Positions 1-8,120 of a stretch of DNA of 64,000 nt are shown piece after piece. The notes beneath the pieces were generated by a model that did no database searches, was not told where the DNA came from, and worked only from the letters and a program-made list of their open reading frames with translations. The first letter of the stretch is position 1. Each line of letters starts with the position of its first letter. A program made the translations under genes and the position numbers. Origin of the DNA: Chloroflexota bacterium (lineage in GTDB: Bacteria; Chloroflexota; Anaerolineae; Promineifilales; Promineifilaceae); assembly GCA_013112725.1 (NCBI GenBank), contig JABFFZ010000001.1, positions 124,001-188,000 of the forward strand, given 5' to 3'.

Positions 1-55
1 AAGTTCGCCGAGGAGTAGTCGCCGGGTATTGTGTGTTAGAATAAGGCCAGCTTTT

Positions 56-358
56 ATGGAGAGTGACGAAATGACCCTTTTATCCTGGAATGAGTATGTG
101 CGGTTGGCATTGACCTACGCCGAATTTACGCAAAATGAAGATGAAGGTTGGACGGTTGAGGTGCCGGTCTTGCCTGGTTGTGTTACCTGGGGAGAAAGTC
201 GCGCCGAGGCAGCATTGATGGCTGAGGATGCGGTACACGGCTGGCTGGTAACAGCTTTACGCTTTGGTGATGAGATCCCTTTGATTGACGGCTACAGCCT
301 GGGTTATATAGATGATGGCAACGGGATGGAAGTAGCACATGCCGAAGTTAGCGCCTGA
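56..358 (+). CDS. hicB: HicB-like antitoxin
   Basis: Small protein of about 100 residues with the HicB fold signature: an N-terminal beta-rich segment (LTYAEFTQNEDEGWTVEVP), then LPGCVTWGESRAEA and a helix (AVHGWLV). HicB proteins neutralise the HicA mRNA interferase and usually repress their own promoter. I chose ATG at 56; ATG at 71 (MTLLSW) is equally possible and an upstream TTG at 29 is less likely. The gene overlaps the HicA gene by 20 nt, so the two are translated together. The order is antitoxin first, which is the less common arrangement of this family. No separate DNA-binding domain is visible at the C terminus. The family call is from motifs only. Confidence 0.8.
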   Translation: MESDEMTLLSWNEYVRLALTYAEFTQNEDEGWTVEVPVLPGCVTWGESRAEAALMAEDAVHGWLVTALRFGDEIPLIDGYSLGYIDDGNGMEVAHAEVSA

Positions 359-563
359 GAAGCCACAGACCATTATCAACAAACTGCGGCGGTTGGGTTT
401 TGAGGGGCCTTTCGGCGGTGGCAAACACGTTTTTATGCGCCACCCGGAAACAAATGTCAAGATTCCGGTGCCTATCCACAAAGGACGCGATATTCCCGTA
501 GGTACTTTACGAGCTATCATTCGGCAGGCTGGTGTCTCTGTTGAAGAGTGGCAGTCATTGTAA
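339..563 (+). CDS. hicA: HicA-like mRNA interferase toxin
   Basis: A 74-residue protein matching HicA (YcfA family). It begins with a helix (IINKLRRLGFE), followed by the hallmark GGGKHVFMRHP with the catalytic histidine, a strand KIPVPIHKGRDIP, and a final helix GTLRAIIRQAGVSVEEW. HicA folds as a double-stranded-RNA-binding domain and cleaves mRNA or tmRNA independently of ribosomes. The length is normal and no key residue is missing, so the toxin looks intact. It starts inside the end of hicB. Its job is presumably stress-dependent growth arrest or plasmid/phage defence; this is inference from the family. Confidence 0.85.
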   Translation: MPKLAPEKPQTIINKLRRLGFEGPFGGGKHVFMRHPETNVKIPVPIHKGRDIPVGTLRAIIRQAGVSVEEWQSL

Positions 564-584
564 ATCAATTTAGCGGTAACGGCC

Positions 585-2234
585 GTGACTGAAGCTTCAC
601 CAGGAACCATCAATGTTTGCAGTAGGTGTGGTCAGGCTATAGCTGCCGCTGTTAGTTCTTGTCCCTGGTGTGGCATCCTCGCGCCGCAGGTTGTTTTTCC
701 GGTGAATCTGCCGGATTGTTTGCAGGCGAACCAGGTTTCCATGGGGGCGCTGCGGCAAAGTGGGCTGCCGGTGGCGGAGACGACGTATCTGGCGTTGGGC
801 GGTGGGCTGGGGAGTTTTGTCTGGGTGGATTATTTGCGGGTGTGCGGCACGGCCGTAGACGATATTGCCGTGGTGGGGTATGAGCCTGTGCCTTACGGCC
901 GTTTCCAACGCCTCTGCCGCCACTCCCAAATCTTCGACGAGCAGCGGATTCGTAGTGATTCTGGGGCCAGGCCGGATAATCTCTGGGGCTGGCCCGGTTA
1001 TGCCGTGCAGGAAATGGCCGGTTTGCTGCGGCAGGGCAAATGGGGCGAAGCCGGGCGCGTAGCCTGGCAGATTTTTAGCGAGACGGCGCTGGCCGATAAT
1101 TATGCGCCTCGTGCGGAAACGGTTTATCGGGCGCTGGAACGAGAGATGAAGCGGATTGGCTGGCGGCAGATGTTCCACCAGGGGGAGATTTGCGCCATTC
1201 GCCAGACGGATGATGGGCGGTATGTGGCCGTATATGTGCCGGTGGGGGAGGGGGACGGCCGTGCCCCCCACTGTTTTGTCGCCCCGTACCTGCATCTGGC
1301 GTTGGGCCATCCCGCCATTCAGCTTGCCCCGGAAAGTCAGGCCTACCGCCAAAACACCGGCGATTGCCATCTGCTGGTGCAGGCCTATGAACAGCACGAA
1401 CACATTTACCAACAGCTGGCGCGGCGGGGCGGGCTGGTTATTTTGCGCGGGCGGGGGATTGTGGCCTCGCGCATTTTGCAGCGGCTGGATGAGATTCGCC
1501 GGGCCACGGGGCGGGATATTCAAGTCATCCATTTGCTGCGCCATGCGTTGACGGCCGATACCGAGTATGGTCGGGCGCGCCGCCGGATGCGCCATCACTG
1601 GCAGTGGCAGCCGTATAACTTTCCCAAAGCGGCCTTTGGCGGCGACCTGCGCCAGGTGTTGGCAGAGACCGCGCCGGAAGCACGCCTAGAGCTATTGGCC
1701 GCCTGGGGCGGTTCCACCACCAGCGACCGGCGCGATTGGCGGGAGTTGGTGGCGCAGGGGCGGCGGCAGGGATGGTACCGGCTGGTTTTTGGCGCGGTGG
1801 GGTGCATCAGACCCAACGGCCGTAACCGCCTCATCCTCCACCTGCAAGAAGAGTCGCCGCTGCCCCAGGAAAGCCGCCTGGTAGCCGACTTTATGATTGA
1901 CTGCACCGGCCTGGATGACCGCTTAACCGTCCATCCTCTGCTGGCCGACCTGAGCGGGCGTTATGGGCTGCGCCAAAACAGCAGCGGGCGGCTGGAAGTG
2001 ACGCCGGATTTTGAACTGAAGCAGTTGCGCAATGGCGAAGGGCAGGTGTTTCTGGCGGGGACAATGGCTTTTGGTAATGTCTATGCCCCGGTAGACAGTT
2101 TTATGGGACTGCAATACGCCGCGCAGCGGTCGGTGGAAGCGTTAATTCGGGAGAATGCGCCCGGTTTGCGCCCGCTGCATGGGTGGGAGTCGGCGCGGCA
2201 GTGGTGGCGCTGGCAGCGGGGGGTGGAACCATGA
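585..2234 (+). CDS. zinc-ribbon FAD/NAD(P)-binding oxidoreductase-like protein
   Basis: A 549-residue protein. Residues 12-29 form a zinc ribbon with two CxxC pairs (CSRC and CPWC). Residues around 70-85 contain a glycine-rich dinucleotide loop (LALGGGLGSFVWVDYL), followed by VVGYEP typical of a Rossmann beta strand. A second Rossmann-like element (GGLVILRGRGIVASRIL) lies near residue 285, and the C terminus has an FAD-closing motif (FLAGTMAFGNVYAPVDSFMG). It is probably a cytoplasmic flavoprotein; its substrate cannot be told. The start is GTG, 22 nt after hicA. Its stop overlaps the next gene in ATGA, so it is coupled to a small membrane protein and may work at the membrane. Confidence 0.6.
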   Translation: MTEASPGTINVCSRCGQAIAAAVSSCPWCGILAPQVVFPVNLPDCLQANQVSMGALRQSGLPVAETTYLALGGGLGSFVWVDYLRVCGTAVDDIAVVGYEPVPYGRFQRLCRHSQIFDEQRIRSDSGARPDNLWGWPGYAVQEMAGLLRQGKWGEAGRVAWQIFSETALADNYAPRAETVYRALEREMKRIGWRQMFHQGEICAIRQTDDGRYVAVYVPVGEGDGRAPHCFVAPYLHLALGHPAIQLAPESQAYRQNTGDCHLLVQAYEQHEHIYQQLARRGGLVILRGRGIVASRILQRLDEIRRATGRDIQVIHLLRHALTADTEYGRARRRMRHHWQWQPYNFPKAAFGGDLRQVLAETAPEARLELLAAWGGSTTSDRRDWRELVAQGRRQGWYRLVFGAVGCIRPNGRNRLILHLQEESPLPQESRLVADFMIDCTGLDDRLTVHPLLADLSGRYGLRQNSSGRLEVTPDFELKQLRNGEGQVFLAGTMAFGNVYAPVDSFMGLQYAAQRSVEALIRENAPGLRPLHGWESARQWWRWQRGVEP

Positions 2235-2671
2235 CCTTTACATTGTACGGCCGTTGGCAAACGCGCCTCTTTTTGCTCATAGTGGTGGGGCTGCCGGTCA
2301 CGGCCGTGTTTGCCTGGCTCTATGGCAGTGGGCAACCGCTGGCGTTGTTAGGCTATGTCTTGCTGCTGGGGCTGGGCTGGGACGTGCTGTATAACTATTT
2401 GCAAACCTGGCGCTGGAACCGGGATTGGCCGCCGCTGTTTGTGTGGGTGGCGGGTTTGTGGGAAGGGCTTTTTTTGTGGACGCTGCTGCATTTGTTGTGG
2501 GTGCTGGGGCTGACGCTGCCGGGGGTGATGGTGGGTGTAGGGTACGGCCGTTTTGCCGCCCATTACCTGACTGTGTTTGCCCTCACCTGGGTTGCTTCTC
2601 AAAGCCTCATGCCCATTCTTTTCCCACGCTGGCGCTTTCACGGCGGGCAGTGGTTAGAGGGACGCGGATGA
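2231..2671 (+). CDS. small integral membrane protein
   Basis: A 146-residue protein with about four hydrophobic helices (LFLLIVVGLPVTAVFAWLY; LALLGYVLLLGLGWDVLY; a tryptophan-rich helix near LFVWVAGLWEGLFLW; and a C-terminal helix FALTWVASQSLMPILF). I recognise no domain. ATG at 2231 is chosen because it overlaps the TGA of the flavoprotein in ATGA, the usual form of translational coupling; the open frame upstream of it lies inside the previous gene. It may be the membrane partner of that flavoprotein. About 100 bp after its stop come A+T-rich repeats (ATTCATAATTC words near 2722-2758). Confidence 0.55.
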   Translation: MTFTLYGRWQTRLFLLIVVGLPVTAVFAWLYGSGQPLALLGYVLLLGLGWDVLYNYLQTWRWNRDWPPLFVWVAGLWEGLFLWTLLHLLWVLGLTLPGVMVGVGYGRFAAHYLTVFALTWVASQSLMPILFPRWRFHGGQWLEGRG

Positions 2672-2784
2672 CGCGGATTTTTTTGAAGGAGTTTAATATG
2701 GGTGCGGCACACCCCGATGAATGAAAATTCATAATTCATCCTTCATAATTCATAATTTTCAGAGGAGGTAAACGATATGGCCCG

Positions 2785-2879
2785 GTAAGCGTTCAGACTT
2801 GACAAGTTTATTACCAGAGGCAGTTGCCGCAATTCAGGCGCAAAAACTTGTCAAGTCTCCAGAGGAACTGAACGGTTAC
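2785..2879. mobile_element. 95-bp MITE-like element, copy 1
   Basis: The ends are GTAAGCGTTCAG (left) and the reverse complement of GTAACCGTTCAG (right): a 12-bp terminal inverted repeat with one mismatch. The inner arms contain ACTTGACAAGTTT and its complement. It is flanked by an exact 8-bp direct repeat, ATGGCCCG (2777-2784 and 2880-2887). Removing the element and one repeat restores a ribosome-binding site (AGAGGAGG, 2761-2768) in front of ATGGCCCGAATT, the natural start of the downstream gene. A second copy with its own 8-bp duplication lies at 7137-7230. No coding capacity. Confidence 0.85.
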
Positions 2880-3470
2880 ATGGCCCGAATTGCCTGGATT
2901 GAAGATGTGGATGCACAAGGAGAAGTGGCCGAGGTGTTTGCCCTGGCCCGGTCGCGCTCAGAGCGGGGGTATGTGGCCGATATTTTGCGCACCATGAGCC
3001 TGCGCCCGGACTTTTTGCGGGCAATCATGGATGCGTCCCGGCTGCATTTCTCCGATGGGGCACTGACCCGCGCCCAGCACGAGATGATCGCTTCGTATGT
3101 GGCGGCGTTCAACCGCTGCCACTACTGACTGAGTTCCCATGCCTGGTTCTTGCAGTTGCAAGGCGAACAGTATGCGGAAACGGCCGTAGCCCTACGCGCC
3201 GGTAATCTCGATTTAGCGACTATTACCCCGGCGGAACGCCTCCTGCTGGAATTTGTGGAAACCCTCACCCGCCATGCTTACAAAATCACCGACGAACAGG
3301 TGCAAGGTTTGCGCGACGTGGGTTGGAGCGACGCCCAGATTGCCGAGGCGGTGTACGATGGTGCGCTCTTTAACCTGTTTGTGCGCCTGGCCGATGCCTT
3401 TGACATTCATCCGCCGCCCATGATGGACCCGGATGGAGTGCCGACGGCCGTAAAACAGGTTGAGGATTAG
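2880..3470 (+). CDS. AhpD-like peroxidase-related selenoprotein (TGA read as selenocysteine)
   Basis: A 196-residue protein of the carboxymuconolactone decarboxylase/AhpD superfamily, if TGA at 3126-3128 is read as Sec. The frame is the same before and after this TGA, and the protein continues without a break (SSHAWFLQLQ...). The active site reads E68-x11-C80-x2-U83-x3-H87, which is the exact spacing of the AhpD site Glu-x11-Cys-x2-Cys-x3-His, with TGA at the second cysteine. AhpD-like CxxU selenoproteins are a known group; they act in thiol-dependent peroxide reduction. A hairpin lies 18 nt after the TGA, and selA is present at 39.2 kb. I start at ATG 2880 (MARIAWIEDVDAQGEVAEVF), typical for the family; a TTG-initiated extension into the MITE is unlikely. 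The MITE separates this start from its original Shine-Dalgarno, which may reduce expression. The alternative is a simple nonsense mutation. Confidence 0.75.
3146..3168 (+). promoter_or_regulatory. candidate bacterial SECIS hairpin
   Basis: Immediately downstream of TGA 3126-3128 the sequence can fold as GTTC-TTGC, loop AGTT, GCAA, a three-base bulge GGC, then GAAC. The lower stem can be extended by a further two pairs across a bulged G. The stem begins 18 nt after the TGA and the loop lies about 26-29 nt after it, the distance seen in bacterial SECIS elements, which are bound by SelB. The fold is by eye, and the loop is not identical to known consensus forms. Confidence 0.55.
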
Positions 3471-3524
3471 CAACAAAATATTCTATGCTAAAATGGGTAC
3501 GTGGAGACTTTGAGGAGATAGAAA

Positions 3525-3776
3525 ATGCAAGAAACAGAATTGCTGACGCGAATCAGTATCAACCCCGCCATTTTTGGCGGTAAACCGATAATTCGGGGGC
3601 GACGGCTGGCGGTGGAACATGTGTTGGGGATGTTGGCCGCAGGCGATACACCAGATGAGTTGTTGGCGGCTTATCCCTGGTTGGAGGCAGCCGATATTCA
3701 AGCCTGTTTACTTTATGCCCGAAAAGCGGTAGCTCAAGAACGAATTGAACCCTTAATTTTGGCAACGGCCGTATGA
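3525..3776 (+). CDS. DUF433 antitoxin-like protein
   Basis: An 83-residue protein with the DUF433 pattern: RISINPAIFGGKPIIRGRRL, then a helix-turn-helix-like region (VEHVLGMLAAGDTPDELLAAYPWLEAADIQACLLYA). DUF433 proteins are usually encoded beside PIN-like DUF5615 proteins and behave as antitoxin or DNA-binding partners. GAGGAGA sits before the ATG. Its stop overlaps the ATG of the next gene (ATGA at 3773-3776), confirming the pair. One ACGGCCGT palindrome forms its last codons. Confidence 0.8.
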   Translation: MQETELLTRISINPAIFGGKPIIRGRRLAVEHVLGMLAAGDTPDELLAAYPWLEAADIQACLLYARKAVAQERIEPLILATAV

Positions 3777-4122
3777 AAGTGTTGCTCGATACGTGCCTGT
3801 CTGGTTCTTTGCTTATGCCGCTTGCTAACGCCGGGCATGATGTCGTTTGGAGTGGAGCCTGGGAACGTGATCCGGGCGATGATGAAATCATGGCGCTGGC
3901 TCACCGCGAAGGGCGGGTATTGGTGACGTTGGATAAGGATTTTGGCATGTTGGCTGTGTTACAGGGAAACCTCACGCGGGGATTGTGCGGTTGGTGAATT
4001 TGTCTTTGAAAGAGCAAACGACCATTTGCTTCCATATTCTGCAAACATACGAATCGGATTTGAGGGTAGGCGCTATTATCACCGCCGAACAAGATCGTTT
4101 ACGAATCAGGATGCCAGAGTAA
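3773..4122 (+). pseudogene. DUF5615 PIN-like toxin, frameshifted
   Basis: The N-terminal part (MKVLLDTCLSGSLLMPLANAGHD, then RVLVTLDKDFG) carries the conserved Asp residues of DUF5615/PIN-like nucleases. The frame ends early at 3997. The family C terminus continues in another frame (HAGIVRLVNLSLKEQTTICF, to RIRMPE) with a stop at 4122. The total is one base short of 117 codons, so a single base was lost near 3965-3975, about where QGNL meets HAG. The toxin is probably inactive while its DUF433 partner is intact. A sequencing error in the C/G-rich stretch is the alternative. Confidence 0.75.
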
Positions 4123-4149
4123 CGGTGTTGAGAAATAAACACCGCCTGG

Positions 4150-5361
4150 TCAAAGCGGGGCAGGAGGCACACGGCCGTGCCGAATCTCCGCCACCTGGGC
4201 ATCACTGAACGGCTGTTGGTAGAGGCTGGCTTCCTGTTGGCGGGAGCGGAATAGGTCAGCGATATAGTTCATGCGGTCGGCCAGGTTGCCCCAATCGCGG
4301 GCGGCGCTGCTGTGGGGAGTGTCGGGGGAGCGGTCTACGGTGGTGAGCACGGCCGTTAATTCTGACAGTTGTAGCGTGGTGAGATCAGAGGGGAAGGGAC
4401 GGCCGTTAGGCAGCGGTGGTACATCCATTCCTAAACGCAGCGTTTCCGTGGGCAGGGCAATCGTCATAATCCAGCGGGTGGAAATCTTGCGCCAGTCATC
4501 GGCAATATGCCGCGAAACCCCTTTCAATCGTCGCCGCCACAGCAGTTGAATCAGCCGGGAAATGCCACGCGGTGCTTTTTGGCGGATGATCTCATTCGCC
4601 CGCCGCACAAAGTTGCTCTCAAACTCATTTTCCAGGGGCGCTTCCATCCCGGCCACAATTTGCGGCTGGAGCCGCTGCTGTTCATGGAAACCCACCAGCA
4701 AATTAGCGCACAAGATATGTTCGGCTTCGGCCTGCGCGTGGGGGGCAAACATCGCCTGAGCATACTGAGTAAATGCCTGAATGAGTAAATCTTGCCCATC
4801 GTTTTCGGCCGGCCCCGGCCGTAAACGGGCCAGAAACGCATCCAGCCGCGCCTGATCATACGCCGGGCAATCGGCAAAATCGGCCAAAAAGCGGGCAAAG
4901 AGCGGCCCCAATTCGGCAAATACCTTCACATTACCGGCTCCAATCTGGCGCGAAATTTCGGCGGGCACACTGTCTATGGCCTGGGCTACAAGGGTTTGTT
5001 TGAGTGCGGGCGATGGCTCAAACCAGGCCAGGACGCGCTGTAAACTGGACAATTTGCGCTCAATAAAATCCGCCTGCTGCACATACAGGCGCACCATCCG
5101 GTCCGCCTCGTCGCCGCGAATAAACTGCCCGGCCGTTTTGGAAGCCCAGGTGCCAAAGGCGCACCAGGTCACATTTTCACTGCCCAACAGGTGGGTAAGG
5201 GCGACGGTTAATTCATGGTAGGTTTGGGTAATTTGCAGATTGCGTTGGGCGGCGCCGGGGAGGGCGGCAATGGCGTGGGCGGTTTCTTCGGTGGGGAGGG
5301 GCCATTTGAGGGGCAGAGCGGAAGGGGATGGAGCCATAGCGTGTAGGATACTATTCGTCAT
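4150..5361 (-). CDS. conserved hypothetical protein of about 400 residues
   Basis: I do not recognise a characterised family. The protein is soluble, largely helical and rich in Trp/Arg. Notable stretches are TWCAFGTWASKTAGQFIRGDE and, near the C terminus, RDWGNLADRMNYIADLFRSRQ. No membrane segment, signal peptide or nucleotide-binding motif is visible. ATG 5361 (MTNSILH) or 5337 (MAPSPSA) is the likely start; the longer frame upstream (from 5397) is translated spacer repeat and should be excluded. It lies just downstream of nuoN on the same strand, separated by a repeat hairpin, and converges on the DUF5615 remnant. Confidence 0.55.
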   Translation of the reverse strand: MTNSILHAMAPSPSALPLKWPLPTEETAHAIAALPGAAQRNLQITQTYHELTVALTHLLGSENVTWCAFGTWASKTAGQFIRGDEADRMVRLYVQQADFIERKLSSLQRVLAWFEPSPALKQTLVAQAIDSVPAEISRQIGAGNVKVFAELGPLFARFLADFADCPAYDQARLDAFLARLRPGPAENDGQDLLIQAFTQYAQAMFAPHAQAEAEHILCANLLVGFHEQQRLQPQIVAGMEAPLENEFESNFVRRANEIIRQKAPRGISRLIQLLWRRRLKGVSRHIADDWRKISTRWIMTIALPTETLRLGMDVPPLPNGRPFPSDLTTLQLSELTAVLTTVDRSPDTPHSSAARDWGNLADRMNYIADLFRSRQQEASLYQQPFSDAQVAEIRHGRVPPAPL

Positions 5362-5413
5362 CCGTAACCCGTAAACCGTTTTCGGATTACGGATCACGGA
5401 TGACGGGTTACGC
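5362..5413. repeat. inverted spacer repeat of CCGTAATCC/GGATTACGG words
   Basis: The spacer reads CGTAACCCGTAAACCG, then TTTTCGG, then ATTACGGATCACGG and ATGACGGGTTACG: short related words in one orientation followed by their complements. It can form a long imperfect hairpin directly after the nuoN stop codon on the minus strand, and may serve as its terminator. It is related to the GATTACC family seen at 19.4, 22.6, 23.9 and 53.4 kb. Confidence 0.7.
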
Positions 5414-5415
5414 GC

Positions 5416-6897
5416 TTACCCTCCCGCCAGCAAACGAGTGGCGCTGAGGGTGGCTTCGGCCGTCAGGTTAAATAGCCCTTCGGGGAATAGCCCTAAGACC
5501 AGGGTGGAGATAGCCATCACGAAGACGGCAAATTGCAGGGCGCGACCGGTGATGAGTTGGCCTTCGCCGTCAAACATATACATCAGGTAGACCACACGCA
5601 GGTAGTAGTAGCCAGAGATGACGCTGGTAATGACGCCAATCAACACCAGCCAGTACAGTTCGGCTTCGATGGCCGCGCCAAAGACGTAAAATTTGGCGGA
5701 AAAGCCACCTGTCGGGGGGATGCCGGTGAGGGAGAGCATGAAGTAGGCCATGGCCAGCGACAGCCAGGGGTGGCGTTTGGCTAATCCTTTGAAATCATCC
5801 AGCAAGTTGCCTTCGCCATAGTTCCGTTCCAGGGCGATGACCATGCCAAATGCGCCCAGGTTGGTGAAGAGGTAGGCGAACATGTAAAAGAGCGCGGAGC
5901 TAACGCCGGCCGAGGGGTTATCGGCAGCGGCGGCGACGGCGATGAGGATGTAACCGGCGTGGGCGATGGAGGAGTAGGCTAACATGCGTTTGATGTTGCC
6001 CTGGCGAATGGCCACCACGTTGCCGATGATGAGGGTGAGGGTGGAGAGGACGGCGACGGCCGTGACCCATTCCCCACTTGCCTGCGGCAAAGCCAGCATC
6101 AGCACCCGTAACAGAGCGGCAAAACCGGCGATTTTGGCCCCCACCGACATAAACGCTGTCACCGGCGTGGGCGCGCCTTCATACACATCCGGCGTCCACA
6201 TGTGGAACGGTACGGCCGCCACCTTGAAACCCGCGCCCACCATCAAAAAGGCCAGGCCGGTAACAATCATGGCGTTCAACCCATTGGCGGCCACAGCGTC
6301 AAAAATGAGCGGGATAGCCGTTGTAGTTGTTGCTCCATAAACCAGGGCGATGCCAAACACGAAAATGGCCGAAGAAAACGCCCCCAACAGAAAATACTTC
6401 ATCGCCGATTCTTCCGATTCCGGGCGCGGCCACAACATGCCGCACATGATGTAGAGCGGGATGGACAGCACTTCCAGCGCCAGGAAAACGAGAATGAGGT
6501 CATTGGCCATGCCCATCAGCATCATGCCGCTGATGGAGAAGAGCAGCAGCATGTAATACTCCGGCTTTTCCAACCCGGTGCGTTGTAGATAGCTGCGGGA
6601 GAGGGGAATGACCAGGAGGCCGGTGAGCAAAAAGGTGGCGTTCAGGAAAATGGCGAAGTTGTCCATGACCACCATGGCCACGCCATTTTGGGGGATGAAT
6701 GTCTCATAGTTGCCGTTCCACAGGGCTATGTTTTGTGCCAGCGCCAGCAGCAGGCCAATGGCTGCCAGCCAGACGGCCCACCCTTTTTTGCCGTCCGGCA
6801 TGAACAGATCAATGACCATGCCCAATGATCCGGCAGCCATAATAATGAGAACAGGGGCGACGATGAGTAAATTGATTTCAGGAGGGGTAAATTCCAT
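5416..6897 (-). CDS. nuoN: NADH-quinone oxidoreductase subunit N
   Basis: A 493-residue polytopic membrane protein of the antiporter-like NuoL/M/N group, a proton-pumping subunit of complex I. The signature FHMWTPDVYEGAPTPV with the following lysine helix (MSVGAKIAGFAALLR) lies in mid-protein, with FKGLAKRHPWLSLAMAYFML and LTGIPPTGGFSAKFYVFGAA further on. Length is normal for NuoN. Start ATG 6897 gives MEFTPPEINLL. It is the last nuo gene on this strand, but it is separated from nuoM by about 6 kb of unrelated genes, so it may have its own promoter in 6898-7130. Confidence 0.95.
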   Translation of the reverse strand: MEFTPPEINLLIVAPVLIIMAAGSLGMVIDLFMPDGKKGWAVWLAAIGLLLALAQNIALWNGNYETFIPQNGVAMVVMDNFAIFLNATFLLTGLLVIPLSRSYLQRTGLEKPEYYMLLLFSISGMMLMGMANDLILVFLALEVLSIPLYIMCGMLWPRPESEESAMKYFLLGAFSSAIFVFGIALVYGATTTTAIPLIFDAVAANGLNAMIVTGLAFLMVGAGFKVAAVPFHMWTPDVYEGAPTPVTAFMSVGAKIAGFAALLRVLMLALPQASGEWVTAVAVLSTLTLIIGNVVAIRQGNIKRMLAYSSIAHAGYILIAVAAAADNPSAGVSSALFYMFAYLFTNLGAFGMVIALERNYGEGNLLDDFKGLAKRHPWLSLAMAYFMLSLTGIPPTGGFSAKFYVFGAAIEAELYWLVLIGVITSVISGYYYLRVVYLMYMFDGEGQLITGRALQFAVFVMAISTLVLGLFPEGLFNLTAEATLSATRLLAGG

Positions 6898-7136
6898 CTC
6901 TTTTCCAACCTTCTGTGTTTGTTCGTACTCAAGACCTGACAGGTTTTTGGAAACCTGTCAGGTCTGAAAAGGTTTGTTCTAAACGTCACAATGATACCAC
7001 ACAGGTTTGCCACAGGCACAATTTTATGGCGGCAAGGCCATTCTCAGCCAACGCTAAACATTTTATGCGTTGGGGCGCTTTTTGTGGGCAAAACGGCCGT
7101 TGGCGATAGACTAAACAATGATTTTACACATCGTCC
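6898..7136. repeat. nuoN upstream spacer with a 15-bp palindromic inverted repeat
   Basis: Positions 6932-6946 (AGACCTGACAGGTTT) and 6951-6965 are perfect inverted copies around TTGG. Each arm is itself a near-palindrome (ACCTG-A-CAGGT). The arm word is the same as that inside the MITE-like element at 7137-7230, but the 12-bp element ends are not seen here. No gene is supported in this spacer; it must contain whatever promoter nuoN has. I could not pick a convincing -35/-10 pair. Confidence 0.7.
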
Positions 7137-7230
7137 GTAAGTGTTCAGTCCCTCAAGAGACCTGACAGATTTTTGGCCTGCAAAGTTTCAAGTTGAACTG
7201 GTAAAAAACCTGTCAGGTCTGAACGGTTAC
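7137..7230. mobile_element. 94-bp MITE-like element, copy 2
   Basis: The left end is GTAAGTGTTCAG and the right end CTGAACGGTTAC, flanked by the exact 8-bp direct repeat CATCGTCC (7129-7136 and 7231-7238). The long arm (GTTCAG, then TCCCTCAAGAGACCTGACA) resembles the right arm of copy 1, and the short arm resembles its left arm, so the two copies are inverted relative to each other. It sits between divergent genes (nuoN and a lipoprotein), where it could alter transcription. No coding capacity. Confidence 0.85.
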
Positions 7231-7268
7231 CATCGTCCTTTCGGGGACCAATAAAAAAGGAAAGAAGA

Positions 7269-8080
7269 ATGAAAAAATTTACCCTTGTGTTGATTATGTT
7301 GCTGCTGGCTTTATTGTTGGCGGCGTGTAGTGGGACGGTCGGTTCAGAGCCAACGGCCGTGCCCGCTGCTGAAGAAGCCCCGCCCCCATCACCGGCATCC
7401 TCTGGCTCTGGCAGGAATTCCAGGACACGGCCGGAGAAAATGACATCACCGTAGACAATCCGGCCAATTACAACATCGTCTTCAACGAAGATGGCACGTA
7501 CAGTGGTCAGGCTGATTGCAACCGCATTGCCGGCAGCTACACATTGGATGGCGCGTCACTGACCATCCAACCCGGCATTTCCACGATGGCCATGTGCCCC
7601 GAAGGTTCGCTGGATGCGCAGTTCAACATGTTCTTGAGCAATGTGCGTACCTTTGTCATGGATGGGGATAATCTGGTGATGAATCTGTTTGCCGACGCGG
7701 GCAACATGGTCTTTGGCAATGGCGGCCCGTCCCCGGTGAATATGGCCGAAGTGACCGGCACGGTTTCTTACCTGGTGCGGATCGCCCTGCCGGATGACGC
7801 CAACTTGCTGGTGCAGCTTCAAGATACTTCGCTGGCCGATGCCCCGGCCGTGATTATGGGCGAATACAATGCGCCCACCAATGGGGTGCAGGCGCCGCTG
7901 CCCTTTGCCATTCCTTATGATCCGGCAGCCATTGAAGACAACCGCACCTATACCCTATCGGCGCGTATCACCGATGGGGTGGGTAATTTGCTGTTTATCA
8001 ATGACACATCCATTCCCGTAATCACCGGTGGCAACCCGACGACGGATGTGGAAGTGCTGGTGGTGCAGGTGAATCCGTAA
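7269..8080 (+). pseudogene. META-domain plus YbaY-like lipoprotein, one frameshift
   Basis: It starts as a lipoprotein: MKKFTLVLIMLLLALLLAAC with lipobox LAAC, then a Pro/Ala-rich linker. The frame breaks in a C run near 7380-7390. In the shifted frame a META/HslJ-like domain follows (LWLWQEFQDTAGEND, DGTYSGQADCNRIAGSYTLD, LTIQPGISTMAMCPEGSLD), then a YbaY-type domain (VTGTVSYLVRIALPDDANLL, PLPFAIPYDPAAIEDNRTYT). The full stretch is one base short of 271 codons. It would be an exported outer-face protein, perhaps binding small ligands. Homopolymer slippage, phase variation or a sequencing error are all possible; otherwise the coding quality is intact to the end, so decay would be recent. Confidence 0.75.
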
Positions 8081-8120
8081 TCGGTAAACGGTAATCGGTG
8101 AACGGTTATCGGTGAATGAG

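Noticed and set aside
257-1598. Long antisense frames opposite hicA and the flavoprotein gene
   Set aside because: They are G+C-driven shadows with repetitive composition (Pro/His/Arg-rich) and no domain; the + strand genes are well supported.
6932-6965. Third copy of the 95-bp MITE at the nuoN upstream region
   Set aside because: Only the inner palindromic word is shared; the 12-bp ends and a target duplication are absent.
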